From contig NC_081821.1 of the NCBI RefSeq assembly GCF_030704535.1, positions 7,207,001 through 7,271,000 on the forward strand: DNA of 64,000 nt, read 5' to 3'. The notes under the pieces are model-generated. The model worked only from the letters and a program-made list of their open reading frames with translations, searched no databases and was not told the origin of the DNA. This DNA is from Vitis vinifera. Taxonomy: Eukaryota > Streptophyta > Magnoliopsida > Vitales > Vitaceae. Each line of letters starts with the position of its first letter. Position 1 is the first letter of the stretch. A program made the position numbers and the translations under genes. Shown piece by piece: positions 34,082 to 47,900 of this stretch.

Positions 34082-34272
34082 TTTTCTATTTTCATGTGAC
34101 TAGAGATTAGAGCATGTTTTTTTTTAAAAAAAATTAATAATTTCCCTAACAAATGTCGTAATTTTCTCATGTGGTATTTTCTATTTTCATGTGACTAGAG
34201 ATTAGAGGATGTTTTTTTAAAAAAAAAAATTAATAATTTCCCTAACAAATGTCGTAATTTTCTCATGTGGTA
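34082..34272. repeat. Tandem duplication of a 95-bp unit
   Basis: 34082-34176 and 34177-34272 are near-identical. They differ by one substitution (GAGCATG against GAGGATG) and the lengths of a T-run and an A-run. Each reads TTTTCTATTTTCATGTGACT through AATTTTCTCATGTGGTA. It is a recent local duplication. Confidence 0.93.
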
Positions 34273-34837
34273 TGTTTTTTTGTTAGGCGTCTATTAAATA
34301 ATTAAATTTTTTAAATATGTGAACTATTAATATATACTATTTTATTTAAGAGCTTTACTTATTTTCTATTTTTAGACAATTAAAAATCAGTTTTATAATG
34401 AATTTTAGTAATAATTGATTCATAGTTGAAATTATTATTATTATTTTTTCCAAAAGTACTTAATATCATTTACTTTTCTTCTTAGATTATCTTAATTATG
34501 ATTTTTTTTTTTTTTTGGATTTTTCTATTTTTTTTCTTGGGAAGCCATTAACCAAAATTATTGGAGGTCCACCGTGGTAATTATTTATTCTAGAAAGTCC
34601 ACGTGGTAATTACTGGTTAAAATTTTGACTTATTTATTTAAAAGAAAATTAAAATATATAAATTTTTATAGGAAATATATTATCACGTCATATGTGATGA
34701 CGAGAAAAAGTTAGAAAAATGGTGACAACAATCAAAAGAAAAAGGGTGGGTGCACAGAGATTGTGTGCATCCAGAATCAAAAGGGGAGCAGATCTTAAAG
34801 ACCACATGAACTTGTGGCTGAGAATCAACTCATTTGC

Positions 34838-34847
34838 TGACGTGGCA
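34838..34847. promoter_or_regulatory. TGACGTGGCA motif upstream of the CDF gene
   Basis: An ACGT-core element (bZIP/G-box/ABRE-like) lies about 165 bases before the chosen ATG, just upstream of a CT-rich probable 5' UTR (TCCTCTCTCACTCGCC). The position suits a proximal promoter element; use is inferred. Confidence 0.4.
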
Positions 34848-35010
34848 TCCACATCTCATTTAAACGGATCGAAATCGTAGACGACGACCCTGCCAACGCA
34901 CAGCGTCCAGCGTCGAGCGTCGACGACTCCTCTCTCACTCGCCTAAATTTTCTCTGTTTTTTTTTTTTTCCCTTCTCGAAATTTTGGCGCCTTGTTTGGT
35001 CACCGAGAAA

Positions 35011-37539
35011 ATGCAGGAGCCCAAGGACCCCGCGTTTAAGCTCTTTGGCAAAACCATACCCATGCTAGCGGACGGCGATGCTCCGGTCAGCTCAGGTGAT
35101 GTTGGAGACTCTGGCGCTGCTGTTGCCCGTGAAGATGGTCTTGAAGAAGAAACTGAGAAGGTATATAATTGAGGGAGAGGTGTTTATGGCATTGATTGTG
35201 TGTGAATCTGAGACTGACGCATCTTGGAAGAAAGAAAATGAATTAATGGGTCAAATTTAGTTTTGAAGTTTTCTCATTTCCAAGCATGGTAGGTGTCAGT
35301 TTCTCATTTTCTCAGGTCTGGCAAACTTGTTAAATTTTGGGTATTTGATCAGGGTTTTGGAACTCCACCTCTACAAGTTAGTTTTTATTTTTTGATTTTG
35401 AATTTCAGAAAACAGAGGAATTGTTTTCTCCTCCATTGATTTAGCTTTCAAGAAAGTGGAAAACTCATCTGTATTGTACATGAGTAGAGGTTTTGATCTT
35501 CTGAGGTGGAAAAGTATGTAGTACTCAAAATTTAAATTTCTGACATCGTATCAGCAACCAAATCAAGTGAATTGTTCATCCCTGAGATGTTGGTTATGTT
35601 TTCTAATTTTTATTTTTCCAAATCAATAGCTCTTTTCCTTATGTGATATGATGAAGCCCTTCATTTTTTTCCCCTTTTGACCACCTTTTTTTTAATAAAT
35701 TGGATACTAATTTCTTCAAGAAACAAAAATTCCACCTCCCCATATTCTTTTCTCTTGGATCTCTTACAGTCAGTCAAGCAATGAATGGAACTATTTTTAG
35801 TTTTTTTTTTTTTTTTTCCTCCCTCTAAAAGTACCTAACTCCTAAGTTTCAGTGATCTTGAATCCTGATGTATTACAAATCAAGTTGCTTTTCCTAGTAG
35901 TTAATTTATGCTTGAAGTGAAAGCCTTCCACACAAATTGTTCTTCTCAAGCCAGTGCCTTTGATTTCTCTTTCCTATGCAAGTCTGGGATTGTTTCTGCC
36001 TCAAGTTCCTAAATTTTGATTGTCCTTTGGATGATAATCTTGTTCATATCTCAAAGTCTGGTATAACAGAGGATATGAATTGAAGTATATTTGGCTTTTA
36101 TAGATCCTCTGGCTCTAAATAGCAAAAAAAATATTTATAAAATAAAATAAAATAAAAATTAACGAAGATCTAACAATGATCTTTTCTCATTTCTTATTAA
36201 GCTATGATGAATTTTGTTTATGGTACATGTACATGCTGCTTACAAGAAAATTTGTTTAAATTTTCAGGATGCCCTGGGAGGAAAACCTGCTGAGACCAAA
36301 GGAGAAGATGGTTCAGAGGAGTCAAGGAATTCAGAAACAGTGGCAGAGAGCAATGAGAACCCTAAAACACCCTCTATTGCTGAAGAAAATGTAACACTAA
36401 AAACTTCCAAGGCGGAAAAAGGACAAAGTGATAGTCCTGATTCTCAAGAGAAAACCCTGAAGAAGCCAGACAAAATCCTTCCATGCCCCCGCTGTAATAG
36501 CATGGACACAAAGTTCTGTTATTACAACAATTACAACATTAACCAACCCCGTCACTTCTGCAAAAGCTGCCAGAGGTATTGGACTGCTGGGGGTACCATG
36601 AGGAATGTTCCAGTGGGAGCTGGCCGTCGAAAGAACAAGAATTCTGCCTCGCATTATCGACATATCACCATCTCTGAAGCACTCCAAACTGTTCGAATTG
36701 AGGCTACTAATGGGGTGCACCAACCAACTTTGAAAAGCAATGGCACAGTACTGACTTTTGGCTCGGATGCACCCTTTTGTGATTCCATGACTTCTGTTTT
36801 AAATCTTGAGGAGAAAAAGATGCCTAATGGGGCCCGAAACGGGTTTCATACACACGAAGAACAGGGAATTCCAGTTTCTTTCAGAGTTCAGGAAAATGGT
36901 GATGATCACTCTAGTGCATCTTCTATCACCGTTTCAAATTCATCGGAGGAAGGAAGCAAGTATGGGCTACATGAGGCAAAGCGAAATTCCCATGGTGTAC
37001 CTTCTCGAATTCCATGTATCCCTGGGATTCCCTGGCCTTATCCTTGGAATTCTGCAGTGCCTCCACCTTTCTGTCCTCCAGGTTTTCCTATGCCATTCTA
37101 TCCTGCAGCCTATTGGAATTGTCATGTTACGGCCCCTTGGAACATTCCTTGGTTGTCTCCACCATCTTCTTCTGCAAACCAAAAGACTCCAAACTCCAGA
37201 CAAAATTCTCCAACCTTAGGGAAGCATTCAAGGGAAGGGGACATTCTTAAACCAAGCATTGTGGAGGATGAAGAGACCCCAAAACAGAGGAGTTCAGAGA
37301 GATGCCTCTGGGTTCCAAAGACCTTGAGAATTGATGATCCTGCTGAAGCTGCAAAGAGTTCCATATGGACAACGCTCGGGATTAAGAATGACAAGGTTGA
37401 TTCAGTCAGCGGAGGAGGGCTCTTCAATGCCTTCCACTTGAAGGGTGATGATAAAAATCATGCTATTGACACCTCTGCCGTGTTGCGGGCTAACCCTGCA
37501 GCCTTGTCTCGGTCACTCAACTTCCAAGAGAGCTCTTAA
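35011..37539 (+). CDS. CDF3: Cycling Dof factor (CDF-type transcription repressor)
   Basis: CDF proteins bind AAAG-type sites and repress CONSTANS and FT in the morning; they are removed by FKF1-GIGANTEA, and CDF3 also affects stress tolerance (known for Arabidopsis). Two exons, 35011-35160 and 36268-37539, separated by a 1.1-kb intron, give 473 residues. The N-terminal motif [14 protein letters not shown] is shared by CDFs. The Dof zinc finger spans about 121-172, with Cys at 123, 126, 148 and 151 ([20 protein letters not shown]). The C-terminal CDF motifs are [14 protein letters not shown]... (about 395-422), where FKF1 and GI bind, and [17 protein letters not shown] at the end. A Pro-rich middle ([24 protein letters not shown]) follows the Dof domain. 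Start: the frame is open upstream only to a non-ATG codon at 34984, so the first ATG in frame, 35011, is used. CDF2 or CDF1 remain possible; CDF3 is chosen because of the HNH neighbour. Confidence 0.93.
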
Positions 37540-40500
37540 TTGAGTCGTAGTGTCATATAAATATGAAGGGCAAGGTTGAATTCAAATCACAAATTTGAAC
37601 GCCCTTAATGTCCTCTTGCTTAGTCCTTGTTGCAAACCTAATTGGCAAGCTAATTGACTGGGAGGAAGAGGTGGAGGATGACTGATCATTTCCCTAATGG
37701 GACAGGGTAGTTTATCTTAGAGAAGCTCAAGTAGCAACAGTTTCTTCTTGTAACTGTATGAGAAGGTGCCTTTTGATTTGCTTAGGGGTACTGAGTTTTC
37801 ATTCATGTACATATACTTTCCACATATATGGAATACTGAGATAGATATGCAGATTACCAAGTCTGTAAAATGGTTCATTTTCCCCATATTTTCCTTTTTG
37901 TGAAAAATCAGGGATGCATATATCATCAGTCAATCCATATTCCCATCCCATATTTAAATAGCAGAAAGGGCATCTACTTTCCCACAAAAGTAGGGGAGGA
38001 GGAAACTCATTAAAAATTCTGTAGTGCAATCATAGATATCAACAACAAAAGGTGAGAATGCATTTTAAGATTGTTCTTGGAGAAATATTCAAAAATGCAA
38101 ATGCTTGGAGAAGCCATTCATTAACAGCTATGCTTGAGATAATGCAGAAAGGTCCTTTGTGGGGATAAAGTGGAGATGGTGGCAAACCCAAGAGGAAAAA
38201 AAAAAAAGAATAAAAGAAAAAAAGAAGTTATTCTAGGTCTTCCTTTGAGCAGATAAACTAGAATTTATTTTACAAAAAGCCATGAAACTTCCCTTTTCAA
38301 GCCCCAGGTATCCCATCAACTTGTGCCAAGAGGTGGAAAGTTGGAACAAGGCTCTGCCTTGCTCTCTCTCCTCTTGTTTTCCATCCTCAATATTTTTTTT
38401 TCCGGTAGGAGGAAAAGTTTGGAGGTATTCCTACTTTTCTTTCTTATCCCTGGCCCCCTGTCCAAAGTCAAGTGAAGCATTATTAATTATTATCCTCATC
38501 AATCACAGAGACTGATCCTGTCAATGAATGTGACCCCATCCCCATTAGCCTAGAAGGAAAAAAACACAATCAAGCAAGACTGATTTATGAGTTTCTCTAA
38601 GTGACAAACACACCCAATTGTTTTTTTCTAGAGAAAAAGATGTAAGGATATTTGGATTGTACTGAGGTGGGCTGAATCCGCCAGAATTTCCTTATAATGA
38701 AATTTGGTGGGAACACCAAAATTGGGCCAAGATATATTCGTGGTTGATCAGTGATATAAAACATTGAGATATTTTGTTATTTCCAGTAAATTGTTGGCCA
38801 CATTTTATGGGCAAGATGAGTTGTAATGGGGCCCAAATGCACATGAAGCCATGAACTCTTTTGGCATTCTCTCTTGCTTTTGCTTTCTTTCCCTTTTGCT
38901 CTTTCCTTTTTACAGGGAAGCAAATATGCCTTTTTCTTGTCATCTATACATGTCTAATTTCAGTTTTATCCCTAACTAAAAGATTTAACCCAATTTTCTT
39001 TCCTTTCCTTTTCTTTTTTTTAGGTGAAGCCCCCCATGCCATCAGTTTCTGGCCATATATTCAACACAAAAAATCTGTCTGTGGACTTTCTGATTTTTAT
39101 CAAACTGCAACTTGGTTTCAACATTGCTTAATAGGGAAACCTCAAAAAATAAAACAAAATAAGATCCTACTGCCAAATCATGTGGATGTCCTCCTACACA
39201 CAGTCGAATATCCAAGTCGGTAGGTGTTTGTCTTAGGAGTTGGGAGTTACACCATCAACACAAAAGACGGGAAAGATTCAGAATAGCCCACTCAGGCACC
39301 CCCAATACATTTTTCTAATCATTTCCCACCACCCAAACATCACTATGAACCTAATCAGAATACCAAATTTAACAGGGTATTGAGATCACTTGCAAAGGAT
39401 AAAAATGAATAATAAAAAAAAAACAAAAACAAAAAAGTCAATGAAAACCAGTGATAAGATTTTTAGTACATCTGGGTGTGCCCAAGATCACACCTGCAAT
39501 CGCGGAACATGTCCAAACCAGCATGTAGGATTGATAACATGGCAACCCTGCATGTGGGGTTGGCTTTAGGGTCAGTTTGGAAACCAAATTAATATCAACA
39601 ATCTAACACCTACTGTTGAAATCTTTTGGAGGGAACCCAAATATACGGAAAAATGTGACATTTGGTACTTCTGGGGATGTACATGGCAAACCAGTAGCCC
39701 CAGCTAGGCATCATATAAGGGTGTTTGGCACTCTAGAAATTAAAACATGCTTTCCATTTTCCTAGTTTCTGACCTCACTATTGCCCAAGCTCCTCGTTTA
39801 TCGTCTGTCCATTTCCTTTTCTAGCCAGGGAGGTTTTAAAATCCCAACCCACTTTTGTTTTTAGGTTGTAGAAAATGCTTTAAAGCAAGCAACCAGGGTC
39901 GTTGGTTTAGATTTTTTGGGACGGCCAGCAATCGGATCCTTAGATGTCCATTAGTATTAATATATTATTAGTATAAATTGAAAGGTCGATATCATTTTGG
40001 TAAGGAGCACTGAGGAAGAACTGTGGCCATATACAAAGTAAACTTTATATTAAAAATAATTGTAAGTGTCACAAAAGTAATGCCCCATAGTCCATAACAT
40101 TTGGCTTTGGTGCACTTGGGCAAGAGAAGTGGCCCTTAATATGCTGACTTTTCTTCACAAAAAGGCAAGACTTTCTATCATGGGACTCCCCCTATTGTCA
40201 ACCTCCCACTTTTATTTCCTTCATTTTGTTTGGTGGTTGTTAATTGGTTCACATTATGAACACCAAATAGTTAATTAGAAAAGCTTTGGGCATTTTTCTT
40301 ATCAATATCATATATTTGAAAAATATAAATAATAATTTGAAATAATTTTTTTAAGAATTTTAAAATTTTTAAAAATCCAAAAAGTATTTACTTGAGGTTT
40401 ATTCTTTTGAAAAAAAAAACCTATTAAAACCAATGTCACCCGTTTAATTTATGTTCAAACAAAAATATTTTTTAAAAAAAGTGAATACCATAAATTAAAA

Positions 40501-42429
40501 ACATTTTTATTATAATTATTCTCAATAAGACCATGTGTCATTGACTAGTGACCAATGCCGTCCAGTTTCATGGATAGAGGATAATAGAGCTTGCTTAGTA
40601 CCAACTCCAAAAGGGGTTTAAGATTCTTAAAACCCAACGTGAAATTAGGGTCTTTTTCATCCAAGAAATCAATCATATGCATGTTTGAAAAATGAGTTTA
40701 GGTGGAACAAGTGTATGGCTTCAAATATAGGTTCCATGGAGGATGACCAAAAAAAATGAAAATGGTGTGTCACTAATAACCTTTTTTGGTGACATTAGAC
40801 CAAAGTGGCTTAAAAAGAAGAGAGGAAAATGGTGATGAGATGAAAAGCATCTAAAGCATATGGGTATGTGGATGTGAAGCTTCTTTCACTTTCCCTCAAA
40901 AAGCAAGAAAAAGATGCAACCAAACCAACCTTCAACTTTATTTTCCCTTTAGTAGTGGGAAACTAAGGAGAAAACCAACCAAGAAAATTATTATATAATC
41001 AAATATGGGTCTAACGCGTCCAAGATAGGGGATGTTGACCTAAGTGGTAGCAACCATAAATTAATAGCAATCATTAATGGTTATCTAATTATCACAACAA
41101 GCTTTGATAGACTAATAACTATGATTAATGATTTGAGCAAGAAACACGGATTGAAACAAAATCAAGAAAAGAGAGGTCATTAGATATTTTAGGAGTTTGA
41201 GAGGTAATCATTAAGCATCTTGAGATCAAAATACTTCCCAACTTCTTGAATTTGAGGTCTTAAAACTTGAACAACCTCCACCATTTTTTGCTAATTTAAA
41301 TACTGATGCTCTCAAACGTTAGGATTCAGAGTCTACTAGTAATCCAACCTAACAATACTTAAGTAACAACCAACCTATTCACTTGTTGCAACTATCTAAC
41401 ACCTATACCAAGGGGTAATCAAGGCAAAACCTAAGTACACCTTTGATGGTCAAGTTAGAATTGGATTAAACGAAGATTGGGAAGAATAGACTAACATAGG
41501 ACTCAAGTATGGGATGGAGGATGGAGAAGAACTAAAGGTTAAAATGAGTTTTGTGTGTGGCAACAAACTTGGCCTCTCAAAAGGAAGCTTATTTACATGA
41601 AGGAGCTATTAGCTAAGTAAACTTGTGTCAGGCAGGGCTTCACAGGTTGTGAGGAATGTTTGCACTAAGAAGTTGTTAAGAATGTTCCATGTTAATGGGA
41701 TGTGTTCTTGACAAAGAGTTGACTTCTCTTACTGAGTCACAAGTACGAGGAGTTAAGCAAGAAAGAGCAAAATGAGTTAGGACTCGAATGATTAGGTTAA
41801 AACAAATTATGTTTTTTATAGGTTGTCAATCAATTACATTTGTTTGAGACCTATAACCCCAGCAATCTCGATTAATGGCTTATTAGGTTGATTCATGAAT
41901 TCTAGTAACAACAATGATGGTTTCTCCCTTGGCTAAGCAAGATATCTAATGGTGAATGTTGAATAGGTTGACTAAGGCTAAGTAGAATCATTTGGACAAT
42001 AAATGAATGGACTCAACATTGGTGTCACTTGTGCCCAATCAGCCATTTGGAGATGAAACACAAGCATTCTCATGCTTTCATACCCGACTAGGAGAGAAAT
42101 GATCCTCGAATGCATGACTAAACCTAGATGGACAACCTTGTAGTGAGAGATTTAATAGGGACGTAAACTAGACAATGCACAAAGGGCTTGGGAAACTCAT
42201 CCCCATCATCGCTTGTTAAATTATTACTCATCCCATTCCATTTCTCATCTTAGACTAAGCAAGACAGGGCATGGAATCTATTTCACCATTTTATATTTAA
42301 TCTTTTTCAATATTTAAATATTAAATTATATATAAACTAATACATTTAATATAAATATTTATTTTTAAAAGTTTTTAAATATTAAATTAAATATAATATA
42401 TTTTTAAAAAAATTATAAATATAAAATTA
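37540..42429. other. 4.9-kb intergenic region
   Basis: The first 400 bases are probably the CDF 3' UTR. The remainder has only short chance frames. About 41000-42200 has lower AT content and reads like an old, stop-riddled insertion, but no protein family was recognised. Two AT-rich blocks (40310-40520 and 42290-42430) show no clear structure. Confidence 0.45.
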
Positions 42430-42895
42430 CATATAACCGAGGTGAGAACGAGGAAGGGGATTGGACAATGAACAGGGCCTATGCCCTTTCCCCTCACCTG
42501 GCCCCAATTATTATTCCCTGTTCCCATCGAACGGGTATTTTTTGTCATCTCTAAGTATGTAATAGGCTTTTAGCGGCTCTCACGACCATGAATCCATAAT
42601 CAAGGTGGGGACGGGGGAGGGGACTAGCCAAGGAATAGCGAATATGTCCTCCTCCCATCCTTGACCCCAATTATTACTCCATGTTCCCACTGGATGGGTT
42701 TTTTTGCCGTCCCTAATATGTAAGAGGCTTTCAAGGGCTTTTAAGATCAAACTTGGCGGGGAGTCCATAATCAAGGTAGGGACAGGGGAAGGGACTAGGC
42801 AAGGAATAGGGTCTATGTCCTCGGCCCACCCCCGACCCCAATTATTAATTTATTACTCCATGTTCCCACCGGACGGGGTTTTTTACCATCACGAC
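42430..42895. repeat. Degenerate tandem array, ~167-bp unit, three copies
   Basis: The marker CCCCAATTATTA occurs at about 42502, 42665 and 42836. Each copy carries a G-rich head (GGGGACGGGGGAGGGGAC), a middle (CAAGGAATAG), then CCATGTTCCCACCGGACGGG. Similar GGGGACGGGG/CCCGTTCCC arrays are known as subterminal repeats of plant hAT-type elements, which is one possible origin. Confidence 0.8.
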
Positions 42896-43205
42896 CGAAC
42901 TCGGTGACATTCTTGGCACAGTCCTCTATGGCTTGAAAATGTGATCGACCAAGGATCAGTTTGGGCCGGGTACGGTTGATTGGATTAGGATCCGGCGTTG
43001 CCTGGCACCGTTTGAGTGAGGGTATGCTCGGTACCTCCAATCGAGGTAACATGCTTGGCACAGTTCTCTGTGGCCGGACAAATGTATTCGACTAAGGATC
43101 ATTTTGGGCCGGGTACAATTGGCTGGATTAGAATCCTGGGCTGCCCAACACCTTCTGGGTGGCCGATCGTCCCAGGTGAGGGTATGCCCAGTACCTCCAG
43201 TACCT
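42896..43205. repeat. Two-copy tandem repeat, ~142-150-bp unit
   Basis: CTTGGCACAGT starts equivalent points at 42912 and 43054, followed in both by AAGGAT-CA-TTTGGGCCGGGTAC, a TTGGATTAG stretch and GTGAGGGTATGC-C-GTACCTCCA. Copies are perhaps 75-80% alike by eye. It directly adjoins the other array and ends about 170 bases from the HNH gene's stop codon. Confidence 0.8.
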
Positions 43206-43378
43206 ATTCCTTGCTTTGGAAAGAAAGATCAATATTTAACAACCAATAGTTCCCACAAACATCTCAATGTAATCAAATTAAAATTCACCGACTTTGGGGG
43301 CATTGTAGCCCATGTGTGAGTTTTCTATTCTCCACTGTTTGTGAAATTTATGACAAGTAACTTGGTAGGCTACACCAA

Positions 43379-44916
43379 TCATTGAATTGTACATCCACCA
43401 GAGTCTTGTCCACGGCGGACATTGCCATATGCTGAGAGTTCAAGAAGGTCCATGTCACGGCCTGCAGTTCATTCATCAAACAATTGATAGCCCCAATTAG
43501 TAATTCTGGTGGATCAATTTCTTTCAGACTTCTATGGTTCTATTAGAACAGTGGATACCTGAAACACGGCAATAAGAACTTTTCTGAATGAGATCAGCCT
43601 TAGAAATCTCAGTCCGATTCCCTTTTGATCGATTAACTGTTGCCTGCAGGATATGATGCACATCACATGAAAATCTAATTAGAAGATCCATTTTAAGGGT
43701 GAGATACTCACATTGCACAAGGAACCTCTAATCTTCCAATTGAGAGACTAAGGTAGTGTTTGTTTTTTGGCTGAATAGAAAAAGCCAAAATATTTGGTTT
43801 TTTCTATTAAGCTAAAACTAACCCGTTAACATCATCCAACATAACTAAAGTGAACTTATTATCAATATGTTCAATTTAGTTATGTTAAATGATATTAACA
43901 GGTTATTTTTGGTATTTGACTTTTTCTATTCAGCTAAAAAACAAACACCACCTAAAGCAGGTATCTATTCTTAAACTAGGGTCTGGAAGAAACCACCCAC
44001 CATAATTAAGGATAGTCACAAAGCAAGAGAAGCATAACCATTCATCAAGCAAGGGATTTCTTGTTTCTTAATTACAAAAGTGTACCCCTCACAATCAAAA
44101 ATCACATCAAAAGTTGAATAAAAACAGGTCCTGACTCAAATAAGTGAAACAGAATTGAATTTCTTATATATTTGCATTAGATTTTTCTTCATACACATCA
44201 ATTTTATTTGTCGTTGAGTAGATGACCAACAGCCTTTTTGTTAAACTGTCTAACCAAGTTATTTTAAGTAAGCTGCATTTTCTAAGCTTTATTCAAGTTC
44301 ACATGAAGATTACCAGAAACCTCTTCATTCAATTGTCTGACCAAAGTTTTTGAATAAGTTCAATTGACTTGTAGATAAATAACATATGAACCAAATGAAA
44401 TTCTCTAGGTAAATTTCCGCCACAGCTTCCTTTATTCCATCAGTAGCTAACCATAAATTCCCAAAATCAATAAGGCTTAAAATTTTAATAAGTCTACTGT
44501 TTGCATTTAGATAAAGAAGGTGCAATTAAAATCTTGCATAGGAAAATTTCTTGCATTAGGATGTAGCATGCACCAACCAGGAGTCCAACCTTTGAAAAAG
44601 TGGAAGCAAATCTGTCCCAACTATAGCTACAAGTTTCCATTAACTCCAAAACACATTGGCTGTTTGGTAAAATCTCTAAAATTATCTGTTTTTCACATAC
44701 TTCTATTAGTACTGCCTTTTGATCTTAGTGTAGGAAAATTCTATTAGAACTGCCTATTACTAACCTGCAAGCTCAGCATCTTTTTTTCTCCTTGCCAAAT
44801 AAACAAGTATATAATAAAAATGCCAGAAGGGACAAACCTTATTATTATTATTTTTTTTTATAGGACCTGAAGGGACAAACTTTAATACCTATGGAATATA
44901 TAGATATACATATATC

Positions 44917-44973
<57 letters not shown>

Positions 44974-47900
44974 GTGTATGTATAAAGTGCACCTGGAAAT
45001 AATAGAAACAAAAGGAAGGATCAAAGGTGGAAAAGAGCCTTGATCAGACTCAAGCCAACAATGGGCTATCCAAAAACAGCCAAAAAAGACAAGTTCCTCT
45101 CTCCTATAGTATCCCTGGACCACTGAAACAATGACCTGAGAAAAAAAGATTCCATGCTCAACACGGATAGCTCCATCCCCTTTACAGATCCTTTGATTAT
45201 GCTCTTTAGTTTTCTAGACTTTCCCCTTCCTCTTCCTGACAAAGCCACCTTCCCTCATTGGATGAGGGAAAAACCCAGAAAATCCAGAAGACAAAAAATC
45301 ATTGGAGTTTTTGTTTTTTTGTTTCTTGTGTGTGAGTGTGTTTCAAGGAATGCTTGTTTGCAACACGAACATTTTAAAATAGATAGGCCAGTCGGATGAG
45401 AGACAATTTTTCCATGGGAAAATTTTCTTAAATTCCCCAGAATATCCAAAATTGAAGAATATAGTGACATTCATGGAAACTAAAGTGTATCTCATTAATA
45501 TTGCTGAGGCAACAAGAATTATTGTTGATTAAATGAATATCATATATTTAATATAAAACTTCTTAATCTCAGGGTCAAAAGAACCAAATCAAGAAAGAAT
45601 AAGGCAAATGAAATATAAAGGCTACATCCTTCTAGTGAAACTAAGTAGAAATTGATACTTGACAGACTAATGCAGAAAAAGGCTACCAAAAATAAAAAGG
45701 GAAAAAAAAATACTTGACAGACTGCTGAAGGAAAAATCAGAAAGTAGCTTTGGAGTCGTTTCAAAGGAAGCATTAGATTGAACAGTGTATGATATTTATG
45801 GAAACCGAACAGCACAAACCTATATGAGTCATTGCATAATAGTGTTACTGTACCAATAAGCTGGACAAATGCATGGCTCTGCGAAATGCACTCATTTTGT
45901 CTTGACAATAATGATCAGGAATTCATATTGAAGGCAGATTGAAGAAAGGGTAATTGATCCATTATGGAGGTTCCATGGAGATTGTGATGTTTCAAAAGAT
46001 ACATTAGATGCTTTCTTCCAAGTAATAGAGAGACTAAAACTTTTTTACAAGGAAACCAAATGAGTAGCACAGATGGTTCAGAAAACCTAACTCTTGTCAT
46101 GGTGAGCAAATCTAGCTCAAAAATATTCCTCATATTTTTGTAGTCTTATAACAAAATAAAAAAATAAAAAAATAAAATTAAAGCATTTGCTTTCCTAGAT
46201 GTATGCATTCTTCTTTTTTGAAAAGAAAAGCTTATCACAATAAACAAAAAGTCAATATACAACAGCCATCAAAAATTAAAGCATGTGTTTAACAGATGAA
46301 CTGGTCCCAACAGCCTTCAAGAATTCTGTCCCTTTTTTAAAGGCAATTAAAGATGCATTGAAGAGTGCCCAAGAAAAAGAGGGAACACTCAAAGTATACA
46401 AAAGGCACCAAAAGAAACATTGACTGACTCGATGAAACACGAAGCTAACCTTCGATTTCTAAGATAAGAGGATCGGATCAACGTGGTTAACTTATGGTTT
46501 CTGGCAATAGCCACATCAAATATGAGTAAGAATACCTATAATAAAAGGTCCAAATGGGAACATTCACTGTCCTCTAACTTCTAGACCCATGATGTTACTA
46601 AAGGAACCTGTTTAGACTGAAACTACTTAATTCCTCAATTGGGAGAAAAATATAACTAATAAGCAAAGGTAAATTTCTATTACTTTCATGAAGTGAATTG
46701 AAATTATATATACCAGAGGAACATGTGTCAAAACAACCAGCGTAACTATGAAATACAAAAATATCCATGTTTTCCTGTCAGGAGGAAGACATAAATAATT
46801 TCAAAAAGCAACCATAGTGAAGTACGCCAAAAGAAAATAAAATACTACATGAATGAAATAATAATGATAATCATAAGAGATGACAGAAAGGCAATGAACC
46901 TCTTACCTGTAAAACCTGACAATTTTCCAATGTGCTCTTGCCCCCCTGAAATCGAAAATATTCAACTCATGGACTCAGGACCAGTTCCAACACAAAAAAT
47001 AAAATAAAATAAAACAGGCTTTCAGATTAATAAAAGCTTAGTTTAACATGCAAGGCCAACTCTTAGTAGTCCACCTTATCTTGCAACTTCTCTAAATTCA
47101 GGAAAACTAGTAAATCAACTTCCACCAACACCCTCTTCCCCAATTCTAGGGTGCGGGCAACTGTTAATCACCCCCCTCTGACTGTTCACACATTTCAAAT
47201 GCGTAACCACCACCATGAGCAGAGGACATGCACCCACTCATAGTAATAACTAGTTCTAACAGAACTTGAACATATCATCACAATTAAAGAGGGAGGAATG
47301 AAATTCTAACAGGCCAGAAACTAACCCCAACTTTAGAATGCAAGTGTTCAACTGCTGGTGATGAAATAATATAACAATACATAATTGCTTTGTCCACATG
47401 CTCTATTTTTTTTTTTTTTTGATAAGTAAAGAAAATTCATTTATAAAGAGACGCCAAAAGAGCGACTCAAGGTATACAGCCTATGTAAGGTATACAAACC
47501 TATACACCCGCCACCAAAAGAGACCAAAAACATATAAGAGACCCACCAACCAAAAGGCCCAAAACCTTACAATGATCCCACCCAATCTATAAAATTCACC
47601 AAAGTTTGAGGGCATTCTACTATAAACAGCTTTGCCTCAGACCAAAGCGAGCATAAAAAGGAATATTTCAGCCACTGTATTGATATATCATCATCCTTGA
47701 AGGCTAAACGATTTCTCGCCTTCCAAACCGTCCAAAAAATATGCAAGGGCGCCGCCTTCCACACTTTCCTGTGTTTCTTGCCCACAGAAGAAGTCTGCCA
47801 ACTAAGCAAAGTCTCTCTAACTGAACACGGCTTTGTCCACATGCTCTATATTTCAGAGAACCTCATGGATAAGCAGAAAATTGATCTATACCCATCAGCC

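Larger units (their letters stand above)
28785..34981. other. 6.2-kb AT-rich repeat-laden spacer
   Basis: No gene is supported. From about 29900 and especially 32540-34050 the sequence is built from degenerate copies of a motif like GTGATTTTAGGAAATATTTT then AATACTTAAAAATTTTTATC, in both orientations, repeated more than ten times. This looks like overlapping remnants of a high-copy non-autonomous transposon family. A T13/A13 palindromic run lies near 30413-30437. Short frames here have no recognisable motif. Confidence 0.55.

Noticed and set aside
43524..43718. 64-codon minus frame taken as a separate small gene
   Set aside because: Its middle is exon 3 of the HNH gene; the ends are intron read-through.
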